This document shows positions 18,347-28,155 of a stretch of 64,000 nucleotides of DNA, in pieces. Origin of the DNA: Marinobacter alexandrii (GTDB lineage Bacteria; Pseudomonadota; Gammaproteobacteria; Pseudomonadales; Oleiphilaceae); contig NZ_SWKM01000013.1 of the NCBI RefSeq assembly GCF_005871205.1, forward strand, positions 434,001 through 498,000, in the 5' to 3' direction. The translations under genes and the position numbers were made by a program. Numbering within the stretch: the first letter of the stretch is position 1; each line of letters starts with the position of its first letter. Under the pieces are notes generated by a model that worked only from the letters and a program-made list of their open reading frames with translations, had not been told where the DNA came from and searched no databases.

Positions 18347-19879
18347 TCAGCCCTCGTCGCTGCGGCTTTCCGCCTTGTGCTCAGGACGCATGGCCGGGAA
18401 CAGGATGACGTCACGGATGGACTGACTGTTGGTCAGCAGCATCGCCAGGCGGTCGATACCAATGCCCTCACCCGCCGTCGGTGGCAGACCATACTCCAGA
18501 GCCATGACATAGTCTTCGTCGTAGAACATGGCCTCGTCGTCACCGGCATCCTTTTCGGCCACCTGTTCCTGGAAACGCTCTGCCTGGTCTTCGGCATCGT
18601 TCAACTCAGAGAAGCCGTTAGCGATTTCACGACCGCCAACGAAGAACTCGAACCGTTCGGTGACAAACGGGTTGCTGTCCTTGCAGCGGGCCAGCGGCGA
18701 CACTTCTTTCGGGTACTCGGTGATAAAGGTCGGCTGAGTCAGACGGTGTTCGGCAGTGGCTTCAAAGATCTCAATCTGAACCTTGCCCAGGCCCCAACCT
18801 TCTTTCAGGTGGATACCAAGGTCCCTGGCGACCTGTCTGGCAGAGTTCTCGTCGGCCAGTTGCCCGGCCTTCACGTCCGGGTTGTAGCGCAGAATGGCTT
18901 CCACCACCGACAGGCGCTCGAACGATTTGCCGAAATCGTACTCCACCGACTCTTCAGTGCCATCGGACAAGGTCCGGGTATTGACCACCGTGGTTGTACC
19001 CAGGACTTCCTGGGCGATGGTGCGGATCATGTCCTCGGTGAGATCCATCAGGTCGTTGTAATCGGCGTAGGCCTGGTAGAACTCAACCATGGTGAATTCC
19101 GGGTTGTGACGGGTCGAAAGCCCCTCGTTCCGGAAGTTGCGGTTGATCTCGAAGACCCGCTCAAAGCCACCCACAACCAGACGCTTGAGAAACAGCTCCG
19201 GCGCTATACGCAAGTACATGTCGATACCCAGGGCGTTGTGATGGGTCACGAACGGACGGGCGGTGGCGCCACCAGGGATCACCTGCAGCATCGGGGTTTC
19301 CACTTCCATGAAATTCCGGTCAGTGAAGTACTGACGCATGACACTGATGATTTTCGAGCGGGCATGGAACACCCGCCGGCTGTCTTCATTGACCATCAGG
19401 TCCACGTACCGGTGACGATAACGGGCCTCGGTATCGGTCAGACCCTTATGCTTCTCCGGCAGCGGACGCAGGGATTTGGTCAGCAGCACGTATTCGTCCA
19501 TGGTGACGTAGAGGTCGCCACGGCCAGATTTCGACAGGGTGCCACGAACACCGATAATGTCGCCCAGATCCCAGTGCTTGGTGTCCTTCTGCACGTCTTT
19601 CGACGCGTAGATCTGGATACGGCCAGACGCGTCCTGAACCACCTTGAACGCCTTACGATCCAGCATCATGCGGCCGGCGATGGCCACCTTGATACCCATG
19701 GACTCCAGCTCTTCCTTGGTTTTCTCACCGTAGGTCGCCTGCAGCTCGGCGGCGGTGGCATCACGACGGAAATCGTTGGGGAAGGGATTGCCCTGTTCGC
19801 GCAGCTCCGACAGCTTGGCGCGACGCTCGGTAATCAGCTTGTTGTCCTCAGGCTGTGCATTCTGGGTGTGATCAGTCAT
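18347..19879 (-). CDS. lysS: Lysyl-tRNA synthetase, class II
   Basis: Charges tRNA-Lys. The 510-residue protein has the N-terminal OB-fold anticodon domain (about 60-170; [19 protein letters not shown]) and a class II catalytic core: motif 1 with [10 protein letters not shown], motif 2 with RNFRNEG followed by [14 protein letters not shown], and motif 3 with [10 protein letters not shown]. It follows prfB by 51 bp, the same order as in E. coli and pseudomonads. Confidence 0.97.
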   Translation of the reverse strand: MTDHTQNAQPEDNKLITERRAKLSELREQGNPFPNDFRRDATAAELQATYGEKTKEELESMGIKVAIAGRMMLDRKAFKVVQDASGRIQIYASKDVQKDTKHWDLGDIIGVRGTLSKSGRGDLYVTMDEYVLLTKSLRPLPEKHKGLTDTEARYRHRYVDLMVNEDSRRVFHARSKIISVMRQYFTDRNFMEVETPMLQVIPGGATARPFVTHHNALGIDMYLRIAPELFLKRLVVGGFERVFEINRNFRNEGLSTRHNPEFTMVEFYQAYADYNDLMDLTEDMIRTIAQEVLGTTTVVNTRTLSDGTEESVEYDFGKSFERLSVVEAILRYNPDVKAGQLADENSARQVARDLGIHLKEGWGLGKVQIEIFEATAEHRLTQPTFITEYPKEVSPLARCKDSNPFVTERFEFFVGGREIANGFSELNDAEDQAERFQEQVAEKDAGDDEAMFYDEDYVMALEYGLPPTAGEGIGIDRLAMLLTNSQSIRDVILFPAMRPEHKAESRSDEG

Positions 19880-19930
19880 GTTGGCTCACTAAAATCGGGA
19901 ATGTCCGGGTTCTTTGGGCGCTGCGAAAAA

Positions 19931-21026
19931 TTACAGCGCCATTTTCAGGCTGGCTTCGATAAATTTATCGATATCGCCGTCCAGCACCGACTGGGTATTG
20001 CTGGTCTCGACCTTGGTCCGCAGATCCTTGATACGGCTGTCGTCCAGTACGTAAGAGCGGATCTGGCTGCCCCAGCCGATGTCGGCCTTGGCGTCCTCGG
20101 CCTTCTGTTTCTCCGCGTTGCGCTCCTGCATCTCGCGCTCAAACAGCTTCGCCTTCAGCTGTTTCATGGCCTGGTCTTTGTTCTGATGCTGGCTTCGGCC
20201 AGCCTGGCAGGCCACCACGATACCGGTCGGATTGTGAGTCAGACGAACCGCAGATTCGGTCCGGTTAACGTGCTGACCACCGGCACCGGATGCCCGGTAG
20301 ACATCCACACGCAGATCCGACGGGTTGATCTCAATCTCAAAGCTGTCGTCCACTTCCGGCGACACAAACACTGACGAGAACGAGGTGTGACGACGGTTAC
20401 CGGAATCGAACGGAGACTTGCGAACCAGACGGTGCACACCGGTCTCGGTACGCAGCCAGCCATAGGCGTAATCGCCCTGGATGTGGATGGTGGCACTCTT
20501 GATGCCGGCCACGTCACCTTCTTGCAGTTCGACAATCTCAGCCTTGAAGCCGCGACGCTCAGCCCAGCGCAGATACATGCGCAGCAGCATGTTGCCCCAA
20601 TCCTGGGCTTCGGTACCACCGGAGCCGGCCTGGATGTCCAGGTAGGCGTTATTGGAATCCATTTCCCCGGAGAACATCCGGCGGAATTCCAGTTTTTCCA
20701 GCTCCTTGTCGAGCGATTCCAGATCGGCTTCGATCTCGGCAACCGTATCGGCATCCTCTTCCTCGGCGGCCAGATCAAGCAGACTCTCGGCGTCGCCCAG
20801 GCCACTGGTGAGGTTGTCGATGGTTTTCACGATCAGCTCAAGGTCGGAGCGCTCTTTACCTAGCGCCTGGGCCCGCTCTGGGTCGTCCCAGACGGTGGGC
20901 AGTTCCAGTTCGCGCTCTACTTCGACCAGTCGTTCACTGCGCTGATCGTAGTCAAAGATACCCCCTGAGCGCTTCAGTGCGCTCACGAAGGTCTTTAATC
21001 TTCGTCACAATGGGATTAATTTCCAT
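19931..21026 (-). CDS. prfB: Peptide chain release factor 2 with programmed +1 frameshift
   Basis: RF2 reads UAA and UGA stop codons. The gene is in two frames. The first 24 codons run from ATG at 21026 (AAGGG ribosome site) to CTT at 20955-20957 and end in an in-frame TGA (20952-20954). A +1 shift gives GAC and continues through the 340-residue main frame, for 364 residues in all, close to the E. coli length. The main frame has the [15 protein letters not shown] peptidyl-hydrolase motif and the RF2-type SPFDSG(N/G)RRHTSF region. Annotations starting at an internal codon of the main frame would lose the true N-terminus. Confidence 0.96.
20952..20966 (-). promoter_or_regulatory. prfB autoregulatory +1 frameshift site
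   Basis: On the minus strand the sequence reads AGG GGG TAT CTT TGA C. It has an internal Shine-Dalgarno-like AGGGGG (20961-20966), a three-base spacer, the slippery CTT and the UGA stop followed by C. This is the classical RF2 feedback element: low RF2 lets ribosomes slip +1 at CUU. Confidence 0.95.
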
Positions 21027-21160
21027 GAAACCCTTACTCGCTCTATAAAATGATGAGTAAAAACAGAGGCGGGATTCTACCGGATTTCCGCTAGTAAATC
21101 AGCCTGCGGGTTTCCGCATAAAGGGCTGAACTGGGGTTCGGACTTGGGGTAAGCAGCGGG

Positions 21161-21267
21161 GGCTGGCTCCGGCGTGGGCCGGGGTGTCTTTTCTGCCGGG
21201 AAAAAGATGTCTGAGCGGAGCGAGTTGTTTTTCCCAGAAGAAAAGACACCCCGGCTCGCGGCCAGCC
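21161..21267. repeat. Large inverted repeat (REP-like) between recJ and prfB
   Basis: A long imperfect palindrome. The inner arms 21178-21205 and 21228-21255 share GCCGGGGTGTCTTTTCT and its complement, then GGGAAAAA/TTTTTCCC. Outer arms GGCTGGC (21161-21167) and GCCAGCC (21261-21267) extend it. The loop contains GAGCGGAGCGAG. It may end recJ transcription, but its size and symmetry look more like a dispersed palindromic repeat. Only one copy was seen in this window. Confidence 0.7.
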
Positions 21268-21282
21268 ACCTAAAGAATCAAA

Positions 21283-23016
21283 TCACCCAAGCGGCTCGAG
21301 ATAGTCCACCAGCAACTGGAGATTGGTGCGCCCGCGAAAGGTGTTGGCATCCGGCTTGTACACCACCCGCGCCCCGGTGCGGGTGTAGTCCGGCACTTCG
21401 GGTCCGGTATTGAAGGCAATGCCATCAATGATACCGCCACCCTCAAACGGCTGCAGCACCAGCTTAAGGTGATTCTCACCAACCACGCGCTGACTGACCA
21501 CCCGGAATTCGCCATCGAAAATCGGCTCCGGGAAATGCTGGCCCCAGGGCCCGGCGCGTTTCAACAGGGTTGCCGTTTCCAGGCGCAGCTCATCGAGTGC
21601 CAGCGGGCCATCGGTGGTGATCGCGGCTTCCAGGTCCGCGGCTACCAGAGTGTTGCGAACGACCCTGTCGAAGGCTTCGGAAAAGGCGTCGAGGTCGCTT
21701 TGGGCCAGGGTCATGCCAGCAGCCATGGCATGGCCGCCGTATTTCTTCAGCATACCTGGATGGCGGGCATCCACGGCAGCGAGCACATCACGGATGTGCA
21801 AGCCGGGGATGGAACGGGCCGAGCCCTTGATGTCTTCGCCATTATCGTCGCTGGCAAAGGCAATGGTCGGCCGGTTGGTTTGTTCCCGAATACGGGCCGC
21901 GAGAATACCAATCACGCCCTGATGCCACTCCGGATCATACAAGGCCAGCCCCCAGGGCAGGCCTTCCAAATCCAGTGACATGGACGCCAGCAAATCCTGG
22001 GCCTGAGCCTTCATGTCCTTTTCGATGGTGCGGCGTTCCCGGTTGAAGGTATCCAACTCCCGCGCCAGCCGGCGGGCCTCATCGTGACTGTCGGCGAGCA
22101 GGCAGGCAATGCCGATACTCATGTCATCCAGACGACCGGCGGCGTTCAGCCGGGGGCCAACCACAAAACCAAGATCGGTGGAGCTGATGGCACTGTGATC
22201 CCTACCAGCCACCTCCAGCAACGCCAGAATGCCCGGCCGGGCCTCGCCCTGACGGATGCGGCGCAGGCCCTGCTCGACAAAAATCCGGTTGTTGTGGTCC
22301 AGGGGCACCACATCGGCGACGGTACCGAGTGCAACCAGATCGAGCAGGGCCCCGAGATTGGGTTCCGGTTGCGGCAACAACGACTGTTCACGCAGGTGCT
22401 TACGCAGCGCAGTGAGGACATAGAACATGACCCCAACGCCGGCCGCATTCTTGCTCAGGAACGGACAGCCGGGCTGGTTCGGGTTCACGATCGCATCGGC
22501 TTCCGGCAGGGTGTCACCGGCCAGGTGGTGATCGGTGACGATCACCTTCATGCCCATATCTCGGGCAGCCTTCACCCCTTCGATGGCGGAAATACCGTTG
22601 TCCACGGTCACCAGCAGGTCCGGCAGCTCGCCCTCATCCCGGAGCCGTTCGATGATGCCCGGGGTCAGACCATAGCCATCGGCAAACCGACTGGGCACCC
22701 GGAAATCGACACTTTGCAGCCCCAGCATTGATAGCCCCAGCATGGCGACAGCCGTACTGGTGGCACCATCGGCGTCGAAATCTCCCAACACAAGAACACG
22801 TTGCTGCTGGCCAATGGCCTCAGCCAACAACTCGACGGCACGGTCGATGCCGCGCAATTCCATGGGTGACGCCAGGGATTTCAGGGTATAGCTCAGCTGT
22901 TCATCGGAGGTGATCCCCCGGGCGGCGTAGAGACGACGAAGCAAGGGCGGCAGGTTTTGCCCCCAGGCCGGCGCGGTGTCCGGCTGGGGGCGACGCAGGA
23001 TCTTTTTCGGTGTCAT
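21283..23016 (-). CDS. recJ: Single-stranded-DNA exonuclease RecJ
   Basis: A 5'-3' exonuclease acting on single-stranded DNA in recombination and mismatch repair. The 577-residue protein has the DHH-family metal motifs LGDFDADGATS and VTDHHLAGDTLP. It also has the DHHA1-type motif GGHAMAAGMTLAQ and a C-terminal OB-like domain. It starts 6 bp after the thrC stop and is followed by the large inverted repeat. Confidence 0.96.
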   Translation of the reverse strand: MTPKKILRRPQPDTAPAWGQNLPPLLRRLYAARGITSDEQLSYTLKSLASPMELRGIDRAVELLAEAIGQQQRVLVLGDFDADGATSTAVAMLGLSMLGLQSVDFRVPSRFADGYGLTPGIIERLRDEGELPDLLVTVDNGISAIEGVKAARDMGMKVIVTDHHLAGDTLPEADAIVNPNQPGCPFLSKNAAGVGVMFYVLTALRKHLREQSLLPQPEPNLGALLDLVALGTVADVVPLDHNNRIFVEQGLRRIRQGEARPGILALLEVAGRDHSAISSTDLGFVVGPRLNAAGRLDDMSIGIACLLADSHDEARRLARELDTFNRERRTIEKDMKAQAQDLLASMSLDLEGLPWGLALYDPEWHQGVIGILAARIREQTNRPTIAFASDDNGEDIKGSARSIPGLHIRDVLAAVDARHPGMLKKYGGHAMAAGMTLAQSDLDAFSEAFDRVVRNTLVAADLEAAITTDGPLALDELRLETATLLKRAGPWGQHFPEPIFDGEFRVVSQRVVGENHLKLVLQPFEGGGIIDGIAFNTGPEVPDYTRTGARVVYKPDANTFRGRTNLQLLVDYLEPLG

Positions 23017-23022
23017 ACCAAG

Positions 23023-24423
23023 TCAGGCGTTCTTCCAGTGCTTGGTAATAAACTCCTGCACACCGGCGATGTTGTTGTCGAGGACGGTGTAACGTTCCTC
23101 GCGCTCAAACAGATCCGCCATGTGCGCGGGAAGCTGCGGCCTCACCGACACTCCGGATTCGGCAATGGCGTCCGGGAATTTCGCCGGATGGGCCGTACCC
23201 AGGGTGATCATCGGAACCGAGCTGTCGCGCCGACAGTTGCGAGCGGCCCGCACACCAATAGCGGTGTGAGGATCGAGCAGGTACTCGTTCTGCTCCTGAA
23301 TTTCGCGAATGGTATCGCAGGTCCCCTTGTCGTCCACAGCATCGCTGTCAAACAGCTTGCGGGCGTGCTTCCAGCGGTAGTCTTCAATACTGACCGGACC
23401 TTTCGCAGCGTTCTCCAGCAGCGTTTTCACTGCCTGGCCATCGCGACCATGAAGATCGAACAGCAGGCGCTCAAAGTTACTGGACACCATGATGTCCATG
23501 CTCGGCGACAGGGTGTGCTCCAACTGATGCTGCTCGTACTGGTTGCCACTCATGAAGCGGTGCAGGATATCGTTGCGGTTGGTGGCGATCACCAGTTGGG
23601 AGATCGGCAGCCCCATCTTCTTGGCCAGATAACCGGCAAAAATGTCGCCAAAGTTCCCGGTGGGCACGGAAAACGCCATGCTACGATCCGGTCCGCCCAG
23701 GGCCAGAGACGCCTGGAAGTAGTAAACAATCTGGGCCATGATCCGGGCCCAGTTAATGGAGTTCACCGCGGCCAGTTGGGTCTTGCCACCCAGGAAGCCC
23801 TGGTTGCCAAAGCTTTCCTTCACCATGCGCTGACAATCATCAAAGTTGCCGCGCACCGCGATATTGTGGATGTTGTCACCCTTGACCGTGGTCATCTGGC
23901 GACGCTGGACTTCTGATACCCGCTCGTGGGGGTGCAGAATGAAAATATCCACATGCTCGCAGCGACGACAACCTTCAATCGCCGCAGAACCGGTATCGCC
24001 CGAGGTCGCCCCCATAATGACCACGTGCTGCTTGCGCTTTTCCAGCACGTAATCGAGCAACCGACCCAGCAGCTGCAGGGCAAAATCCTTGAATGCCAGG
24101 GTCGGGCCCCGGAACAGTTCCATCACCCACTCATTGGAGTCCAGCTGGACCAGCGGAGCTACAGCCTGGTGGCTGAACACCGAGTAGGTTTCATCAAGCA
24201 TCTTGCGGAAATCGTCAGCCGGAATGGCGTCGTCCACAAACGGATGCATCACGTTGAACGCAAGCTCGCTGTACGACAGCCCGCGCCAGCTCCGGATTTC
24301 TTCCAGGCTGAAATGGGGCAAGGATTCCGGAACGTACAGCCCGCCATCGGTGGCGAGACCGGTGAGTAGAACGTCTTCAAAACCCAGTGCGGGGGCTTCA
24401 CCCCGCGTACTGATATATCTCAC
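23023..24423 (-). CDS. thrC: Threonine synthase
   Basis: PLP enzyme that converts O-phosphohomoserine to threonine. The 466-residue protein begins MRYISTRG and contains the PLP-lysine segment GPTLAFKDFALQLLG and the phosphate-binding ATSGDTGSAA loop. It belongs to the long thrC class typical of gammaproteobacteria. The start codon is GTG. It lies 14 bp after hom, forming a hom-thrC unit. Confidence 0.96.
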   Translation of the reverse strand: MRYISTRGEAPALGFEDVLLTGLATDGGLYVPESLPHFSLEEIRSWRGLSYSELAFNVMHPFVDDAIPADDFRKMLDETYSVFSHQAVAPLVQLDSNEWVMELFRGPTLAFKDFALQLLGRLLDYVLEKRKQHVVIMGATSGDTGSAAIEGCRRCEHVDIFILHPHERVSEVQRRQMTTVKGDNIHNIAVRGNFDDCQRMVKESFGNQGFLGGKTQLAAVNSINWARIMAQIVYYFQASLALGGPDRSMAFSVPTGNFGDIFAGYLAKKMGLPISQLVIATNRNDILHRFMSGNQYEQHQLEHTLSPSMDIMVSSNFERLLFDLHGRDGQAVKTLLENAAKGPVSIEDYRWKHARKLFDSDAVDDKGTCDTIREIQEQNEYLLDPHTAIGVRAARNCRRDSSVPMITLGTAHPAKFPDAIAESGVSVRPQLPAHMADLFEREERYTVLDNNIAGVQEFITKHWKNA

Positions 24424-24437
24424 GTGCGAGCTACCTG

Positions 24438-25739
24438 TCAGTTAAAGTTTTCGGCGCGGATGCGGACCACATGACCGTCGGTATCGGTCAGGGCTTCCAG
24501 CTCTTCAATGGCGCGATTGATCTGCCGCTCCTGAACAGTATGAGTCAGGATGATGACCGGAATACGGCCATCCTGAAGCTCGGACTCCTTCTGCATGATG
24601 GACTCGATGTTGATGCCATGCTCACTGAGGATCGAGGCAATCTTGGCCAACACGCCGGGGCGGTCCAGGGCAGTAATGCGCAGATAGTACGCAGACTGGA
24701 TGTCTTCCATGGACAGCACCTCCAGCTCTTCCAGAGCCTCGGGCTCGAAGCCAAGGTAAGGCACCCGCTGCTGACTACCGCTGGCAACCCCACGCGCCAC
24801 GTCAACGATGTCGGCGATAACTGCGGAAGCGGTTGCTTCGTCGCCGGCACCCGGGCCGTAGTACATGGTCTGGCCGACGGCATCACCGTCAACGAGTACG
24901 GCGTTCAGCACACCATCAACCTGGGCGATCAGGTGACTCTGGGGTACCAGGGTCGGATGCACACGCAGCTCGATACCATCGTCGCGGCGACGGGCAATAC
25001 CCAGGTGCTTGATGCGGTAGCCAAGGAGTTCAGCGTGGGAAATATCATAGGGCGTGATCTGAGAGATGCCCTCGGTGAAACCCTTTTCAAATTGCAGCGG
25101 CACACCAAACCCAGCCGAAGCCAGAATGGTCAGCTTGTGGGCGGCATCGATGCCTTCCACGTCAAAAGTCGGATCGGCTTCGGCGTAACCCAGGTCCTGG
25201 GCTTCTTTCAGCACCTCCGCGAACTCGCGGCCGGCGCGCATCTCGGTGAGGATGTAGTTGCCAGTGCCGTTGATGATACCGGCGATCCAGTCGATGCGGT
25301 TGCCCGCCATACCCTCACGAATGGCCTTCATCACCGGAATGCCACCGGCGACACCCGCCTCGTAGGCTACGACTACGCCCGCTTTCTGGGCTGCCGCGAA
25401 AATCTCGTTGCCGTGCACAGCGATCAGGGCCTTGTTGGCGGTGACCACGTGCTTGCCGTTGCTGATAGCAGCCATCACCAGCTCTTTGGCGGTGTCATAA
25501 CCACCGATAAGCTCGACCACGATGTCCACGCCGGGATCGTTCACGACGTCAAAAATATCGGTCGAAAAAGGCACATCGCCAAGATCCATATCATTCCGGG
25601 GGCGACGACTGGCAATCCGGGTAATTCGGATGTTGCACCCTGCTCTGCCGGCAATGAGCCTGGCATTCCGGGTCAAGACATTGAATGTACCGCCGCCAAC
25701 GGTACCCAGTCCGCAGATTCCGACACTGACGTCTTTCAA
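24438..25739 (-). CDS. hom: Homoserine dehydrogenase
   Basis: NAD(P)H-dependent reduction of aspartate semialdehyde to homoserine in the threonine and methionine pathway. The 433-residue monofunctional enzyme, not fused to aspartokinase, has the nucleotide-binding GICGLGTVGGGT, ANKALIA and the catalytic-domain segment GYAEADPTFDVEGIDAAHK. A C-terminal ACT domain (about 350-430; DRPGVLAKIASILSEHGINI) suggests feedback control by an amino acid, usually threonine. Confidence 0.97.
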   Translation of the reverse strand: MKDVSVGICGLGTVGGGTFNVLTRNARLIAGRAGCNIRITRIASRRPRNDMDLGDVPFSTDIFDVVNDPGVDIVVELIGGYDTAKELVMAAISNGKHVVTANKALIAVHGNEIFAAAQKAGVVVAYEAGVAGGIPVMKAIREGMAGNRIDWIAGIINGTGNYILTEMRAGREFAEVLKEAQDLGYAEADPTFDVEGIDAAHKLTILASAGFGVPLQFEKGFTEGISQITPYDISHAELLGYRIKHLGIARRRDDGIELRVHPTLVPQSHLIAQVDGVLNAVLVDGDAVGQTMYYGPGAGDEATASAVIADIVDVARGVASGSQQRVPYLGFEPEALEELEVLSMEDIQSAYYLRITALDRPGVLAKIASILSEHGINIESIMQKESELQDGRIPVIILTHTVQERQINRAIEELEALTDTDGHVVRIRAENFN

Positions 25740-25886
25740 ACTCTCACCTCTGATCCCGAACGGGTGCTAATGAATTGCAAATTTGGAGGGGTAGTATACC
25801 GATTCAGGTGCCTGTGAATAAGCCCTGAACCGGAACCGGATCAAATCCGTGAAAGGTCCCGCGTTGAAGCGGGGCCCTGGCAGGTG

Positions 25887-26633
25887 TCAGAGCAGACCCA
25901 GGCCTTGAGCAAGATTGTCAGCGGGCACATAACCCCGAACCATATTGCCGTCTTCCAACACAATGGCCGGAGTCCCGGTAACACCGACACGACCACCGAG
26001 CTGATACTGCTCCAGCACCGGATTCTCGCAACTTGCCGAGGCTACCGAACGTCCGCCCTTGGCGGCATCCATGGCAGCTTGCTGATCCTCAGCACACCAG
26101 ACTGATTCGTATTTTGTAAAAGAGGGAGTGCCCGGACCGGAACGCGGGAAGGCGTAGTAGTTAACCGTAATACCGTAGGCATTAAGCTGAGGTACCTCTT
26201 CATGTAGCTTACGGCAGTAAGGGCAATCGATGTCGGTGAAAACATTGATCACGGCCTTTTGCTCACCCTCGGCCGGGAACCGGATTACACCGTCATCACC
26301 AAAATCGGCCATCGTCTGTTCGCGCTGACTTGCCCTGGCCTCTTCCGTCACATTGGCAATGCCATCATTGGTAATTTTCAGCAGATCCCCAGTCAGCAGG
26401 TACTGGCCATCGGCGGTGGTGTAGATGGTATCGCCATTGTTGCTCTGGACCTCGTACAGACCGGGCGCCTCGGACTCCCGCACGGACAACACCTTCAGCC
26501 CGGGCACGGCAGTGGTCAGACGGTTGGCAATTCCATCCTCGACCTCACCCGCCGTGCTCGGCGCGACCGCCACAACACCGGCTAACAGGGCCGCACCCAT
26601 AACGACATTCTTGACATGATTTCTGGCAGACAT
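25887..26633 (-). CDS. dsbC: Thiol:disulfide interchange protein DsbC
   Basis: Periplasmic disulfide isomerase of 248 residues. A signal peptide (hydrophobic about 9-25, ending STA-GE) is followed by the small dimerisation domain and the thioredoxin-like catalytic domain with the CPYC active site (Cys137, Cys140) and the cis-Pro segment GVTGTPAIV. A second structural cysteine pair (WCAEDQ and SCENP) is conserved in DsbC. It lies between xerD and hom on the same strand, as in pseudomonads. A sigma-E-like promoter is visible in the gap before it. Confidence 0.95.
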   Translation of the reverse strand: MSARNHVKNVVMGAALLAGVVAVAPSTAGEVEDGIANRLTTAVPGLKVLSVRESEAPGLYEVQSNNGDTIYTTADGQYLLTGDLLKITNDGIANVTEEARASQREQTMADFGDDGVIRFPAEGEQKAVINVFTDIDCPYCRKLHEEVPQLNAYGITVNYYAFPRSGPGTPSFTKYESVWCAEDQQAAMDAAKGGRSVASASCENPVLEQYQLGGRVGVTGTPAIVLEDGNMVRGYVPADNLAQGLGLL

Positions 26634-26697
26634 ACCTACATCCAGTTAGATGACATTGGGCCCCGGACGCACCAGACAGGCCATAAAAACACGATAC

Positions 26698-26724
26698 TGC
26701 GACACCGCGCGAACGCAAAAGTTC
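26698..26724 (-). promoter_or_regulatory. Possible sigma-E-type promoter of dsbC
   Basis: On the minus strand a perfect GAACTT -35 (26719-26724) is followed by 16 bp and TCGCA (26698-26702), a partial match to the -10. It lies 65-91 bp before the dsbC start in the xerD-dsbC gap. E. coli dsbC is a known sigma-E target, which supports the reading; the -10 is weak. Confidence 0.45.
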
Positions 26725-26755
26725 AACGCCGACACCTTAACCAAAAAACACAGGT

Positions 26756-27658
26756 TCAGCCACGGGGATGATGGGCCTGATGCAACGACTGCAGGCGCTG
26801 TCGCGCGACATGGGTATAGATTTGGGTAGTAGACAGATCAGAATGCCCTAATAGCATCTGCACCACGCGCAGGTCTGCCCCGTGATTCAGCAGGTGTGTG
26901 GCGAACGCATGCCGCAGGGTATGGGGAGACAGATGCTTGCGAATCCCGACCCTGCTTGCGTAGTGCTTGATGCGATACCAGAAAGTTTGACGGGTCATGG
27001 CCATCGGCCGGTTACCCGGGAAGAGGGCATCGCAGGAACGCCCTTTTAGCAGCTCCCCTCGTGACTCTTTCATGTAGCGCAGCAGCCAATCCACCGCTTC
27101 CTCGCCCAGCGGCACCAGACGCTCTTTGCCGCCTTTACCGGATATCCGAACCACTCCCTGACGCAGGTTTACCTGATCCACCCGCAGCTGGGTCAGCTCG
27201 GACACCCGCAAGCCACAGCCATACAATATTTCCAGCATGGCCCGATCCCGCAACTCAATCGGCACCTCCGGGTCCGGCTCGGCCAGCAGCGCCTCCACTT
27301 CCTCTTCAGTCAACGAATCCGGTAACCGGCGCGGCAGCTTGGGGCTGTCGATGCGGAGGGTCGGATCTTCAGCTATCACGCCTTCGCGCAACAGAAACCG
27401 GTAAAACCGCCGCAAGCCGGACAAACGCCGGGCAGCGGTGGAGGTCTTTACACCATCAGCCAGCCCTCTGGACATCCAGGCGAGCAAATCGGTTCGGCGC
27501 ACGGCCGTTAGCAAGGGTCGGCCGGGTTGTTCGTGCAACCAGTCCGCCAGGCGCATGAGATCGCTGCGGTACGCTTGCCGGGTCTTCTCCCCCAACCCGT
27601 CCTCCAGCCAGATGGCATCGGTAAAACGGGCAATGATTGCCTCATCTTCGAGTCTCAA
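26756..27658 (-). CDS. xerD: Site-specific tyrosine recombinase XerD
   Basis: Acts with XerC at dif to resolve chromosome dimers. The 300-residue protein has the N-terminal SAM-like core-binding domain and the catalytic domain with LYGCGLRVSEL (Arg), SGKGGKERLVPLG (Lys), HTLRHAFATHLL (His, Arg), LGHSDLSTTQIYTHV (His) and the nucleophile Tyr in IYTHV. The only sensible start is TTG at 27658, which gives the usual N-terminal length; a nearby ATG is out of frame and runs into a stop. It lies before dsbC. Confidence 0.94.
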   Translation of the reverse strand: MRLEDEAIIARFTDAIWLEDGLGEKTRQAYRSDLMRLADWLHEQPGRPLLTAVRRTDLLAWMSRGLADGVKTSTAARRLSGLRRFYRFLLREGVIAEDPTLRIDSPKLPRRLPDSLTEEEVEALLAEPDPEVPIELRDRAMLEILYGCGLRVSELTQLRVDQVNLRQGVVRISGKGGKERLVPLGEEAVDWLLRYMKESRGELLKGRSCDALFPGNRPMAMTRQTFWYRIKHYASRVGIRKHLSPHTLRHAFATHLLNHGADLRVVQMLLGHSDLSTTQIYTHVARQRLQSLHQAHHPRG

Positions 27659-27716
27659 TACTCAATTCTCATGCAGTCGCTCTGACAGGAGCATGCCTGA
27701 CCAAACAAACAGACAC

Positions 27717-27746
27717 AAAAAAGGCAGCCAGTGGCTGCCTTTTTTA
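27717..27746. terminator. Bidirectional rho-independent terminator after rplS
   Basis: GGCAGCC (27723-27729) and GGCTGCC (27733-27739) form a perfect stem with a 3-base loop, flanked by A6 on the left and T6 on the right. On the minus strand it ends the rpsP-rimM-trmD-rplS operon just before xerD. Confidence 0.93.
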
Positions 27747-27773
27747 CAAGCGTTCTGCTCAGCGAATGGCTGA

Positions 27774-28130
27774 TCAGCCCAGCTTTTCCTTGATACGAGC
27801 CGCCTTACCAGACAGGTCGCGCAGGTAGTAAAGCTTGGCCTGACGCACGTCACCGCGACGCTTCACACTGATGCTATCGATCAGCTTGGAGAAGGTCTGG
27901 AACGTACGCTCAACACCAACACCGTAGGAAATCTTACGCACGGTGAAGGAGGAGTTCATGCCACGGTTACGCTTGCCGATGACAACACCCTCGAACGCCT
28001 GCAGACGCTCACGGTTACCCTCGGTTACGCGAACCTGTACAACCACGGTGTCGCCCGGCGCAAAGGCAGGGATTTCCTTGGTCATCTGTTCTGCTTCAAG
28101 TTGACTGATGATGTTGTTCTTGCCGCTCAT
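27774..28130 (-). CDS. rplS: 50S ribosomal protein L19
   Basis: Ribosomal protein at the 30S-50S interface. The product is 118 residues; [29 protein letters not shown] and [20 protein letters not shown] are diagnostic of L19. The ATG at 28130 is chosen over an in-frame upstream start because AGGAG lies 8 bp before it and homologs begin MSGKNNII. It is the last gene of the conserved rpsP-rimM-trmD-rplS operon. Confidence 0.98.
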   Translation of the reverse strand: MSGKNNIISQLEAEQMTKEIPAFAPGDTVVVQVRVTEGNRERLQAFEGVVIGKRNRGMNSSFTVRKISYGVGVERTFQTFSKLIDSISVKRRGDVRQAKLYYLRDLSGKAARIKEKLG

Positions 28131-28155
28131 CGTAATGCTCCTGATACCCAATCTT

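Noticed and set aside
18074..20374. A 766-codon plus-strand open frame opposite ung, lysS and prfB
   Set aside because: It is the antisense shadow of three well-identified genes; its translation shows no recognisable domain and is rich in His, Gln, Val and Gly as expected for a reversed GC-rich frame.
24471..25817. A 448-codon plus-strand open frame opposite hom
   Set aside because: Antisense shadow of homoserine dehydrogenase; no protein-like motifs. The same applies to long frames opposite the CHASE protein (7393-8568), the CNNM gene (32406-33575) and dctB (62645-63871).
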